Assembly (NCBI RefSeq): GCF_014705605.1
Contig: NZ_JACXIZ010000064.1
Span: 1-32,538 of the forward strand
Direction: 5' to 3'
Length of the DNA: 32,538 bases
DNA from: Paenibacillus sabuli
GTDB taxonomy: Bacteria; Bacillota; Bacilli; Paenibacillales; Paenibacillaceae
The position numbers were made by a program, and so were the translations under genes. The notes below the pieces were generated by a model that worked only from the letters and a program-made list of their open reading frames with translations, made no database searches and was not told the DNA's origin. Shown one piece after another: positions 32,527-32,538 of this stretch (position 1 is the stretch's first letter; every line of letters begins with the position of its first letter).

Positions 32527-32538
32527 ATGGAATCATAT
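32527..32538 (+). CDS. Possible start of a gene running off the right edge
   Basis: ATG followed by three codons (MESY) begins at 32527, with GGGGAG (32518-32523) only three bases upstream, which is closer than usual. The promoter-like sequence at 32464-32492 supports a gene here. Only four codons are visible, so no product can be named, and the start might lie further right. Confidence 0.3.

Overview
The window looks like a chromosome segment of a high-GC, sugar-scavenging member of the Paenibacillaceae (Paenibacillus/Cohnella-like). The reasons are strong Gram-positive ribosome binding sites (AGGAGG types), two YesM/YesN-type two-component systems next to ATPase-less sugar ABC importers, lipoprotein binding proteins with lipoboxes, GH2 and GH78 glycosidases, and a family of short intergenic repeats with a TAACGGACA core that I recall from Paenibacillus genomes. 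The genus is an inference; there is no rRNA or other marker gene here.

Layout. (1) 433-9699, minus strand: one carbohydrate module transcribed as binding lipoprotein, two permeases, sensor kinase, AraC-type response regulator, GH2 beta-mannosidase. It ends in a terminator at 289-333. (2) 9853-11335: an SGNH hydrolase with its own terminator, the decayed remains of a padR regulator and a possible small membrane protein, and a 90-residue charged helical protein on the plus strand. (3) 11489-18199, plus strand: a second module with the same five parts in rotated order: sensor kinase, response regulator, binding lipoprotein, two permeases. (4) 18200-18895: a gene-free, repeat-filled spacer. (5) 18896-21631: a GH78 alpha-L-rhamnosidase, convergent with a marR-MFS efflux pair (21718-23527) across a shared terminator. 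(6) 23746-24831: rlmN. (7) 24892-28628, minus strand: a DrrAB-like ABC exporter followed by an OmpR-type regulator and its kinase. (8) 29086-31104: a large-subunit catalase. (9) 31190-32400: an AT-rich patch with two unrecognised exported proteins, unlike the GC-rich remainder. A further gene may begin at the right edge.

How the genes work together. Each YesM-like kinase probably senses an extracellular sugar or the loaded binding protein. Its AraC-type regulator would then switch on the neighbouring importer. Both binding-protein promoters have a -10-like TACAAT, no good -35, and direct repeats of 21-22 bp period upstream, as expected for an activator-dependent promoter. In both modules a strong hairpin separates the binding-protein gene from the permeases. 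The glycosidases and the SGNH hydrolase lack signal peptides, so they probably process imported mannosides, rhamnosides and acetylated oligosaccharides inside the cell. Neither importer has an ATPase gene nearby, so a shared MsmX-type ATPase elsewhere is expected. The DrrAB operon starts at a promoter carrying an exact 11-bp tandem repeat suited to the OmpR-type regulator encoded in the same operon, which suggests positive feedback.

I see no clear anti-phage system, CRISPR array, prophage, insertion sequence or tRNA/rRNA. The best candidates for undescribed biology are the paired operator architectures, the structured repeat spacer at 18.4-18.8 kb, the DrrAB-two-component operon and the AT-rich island.
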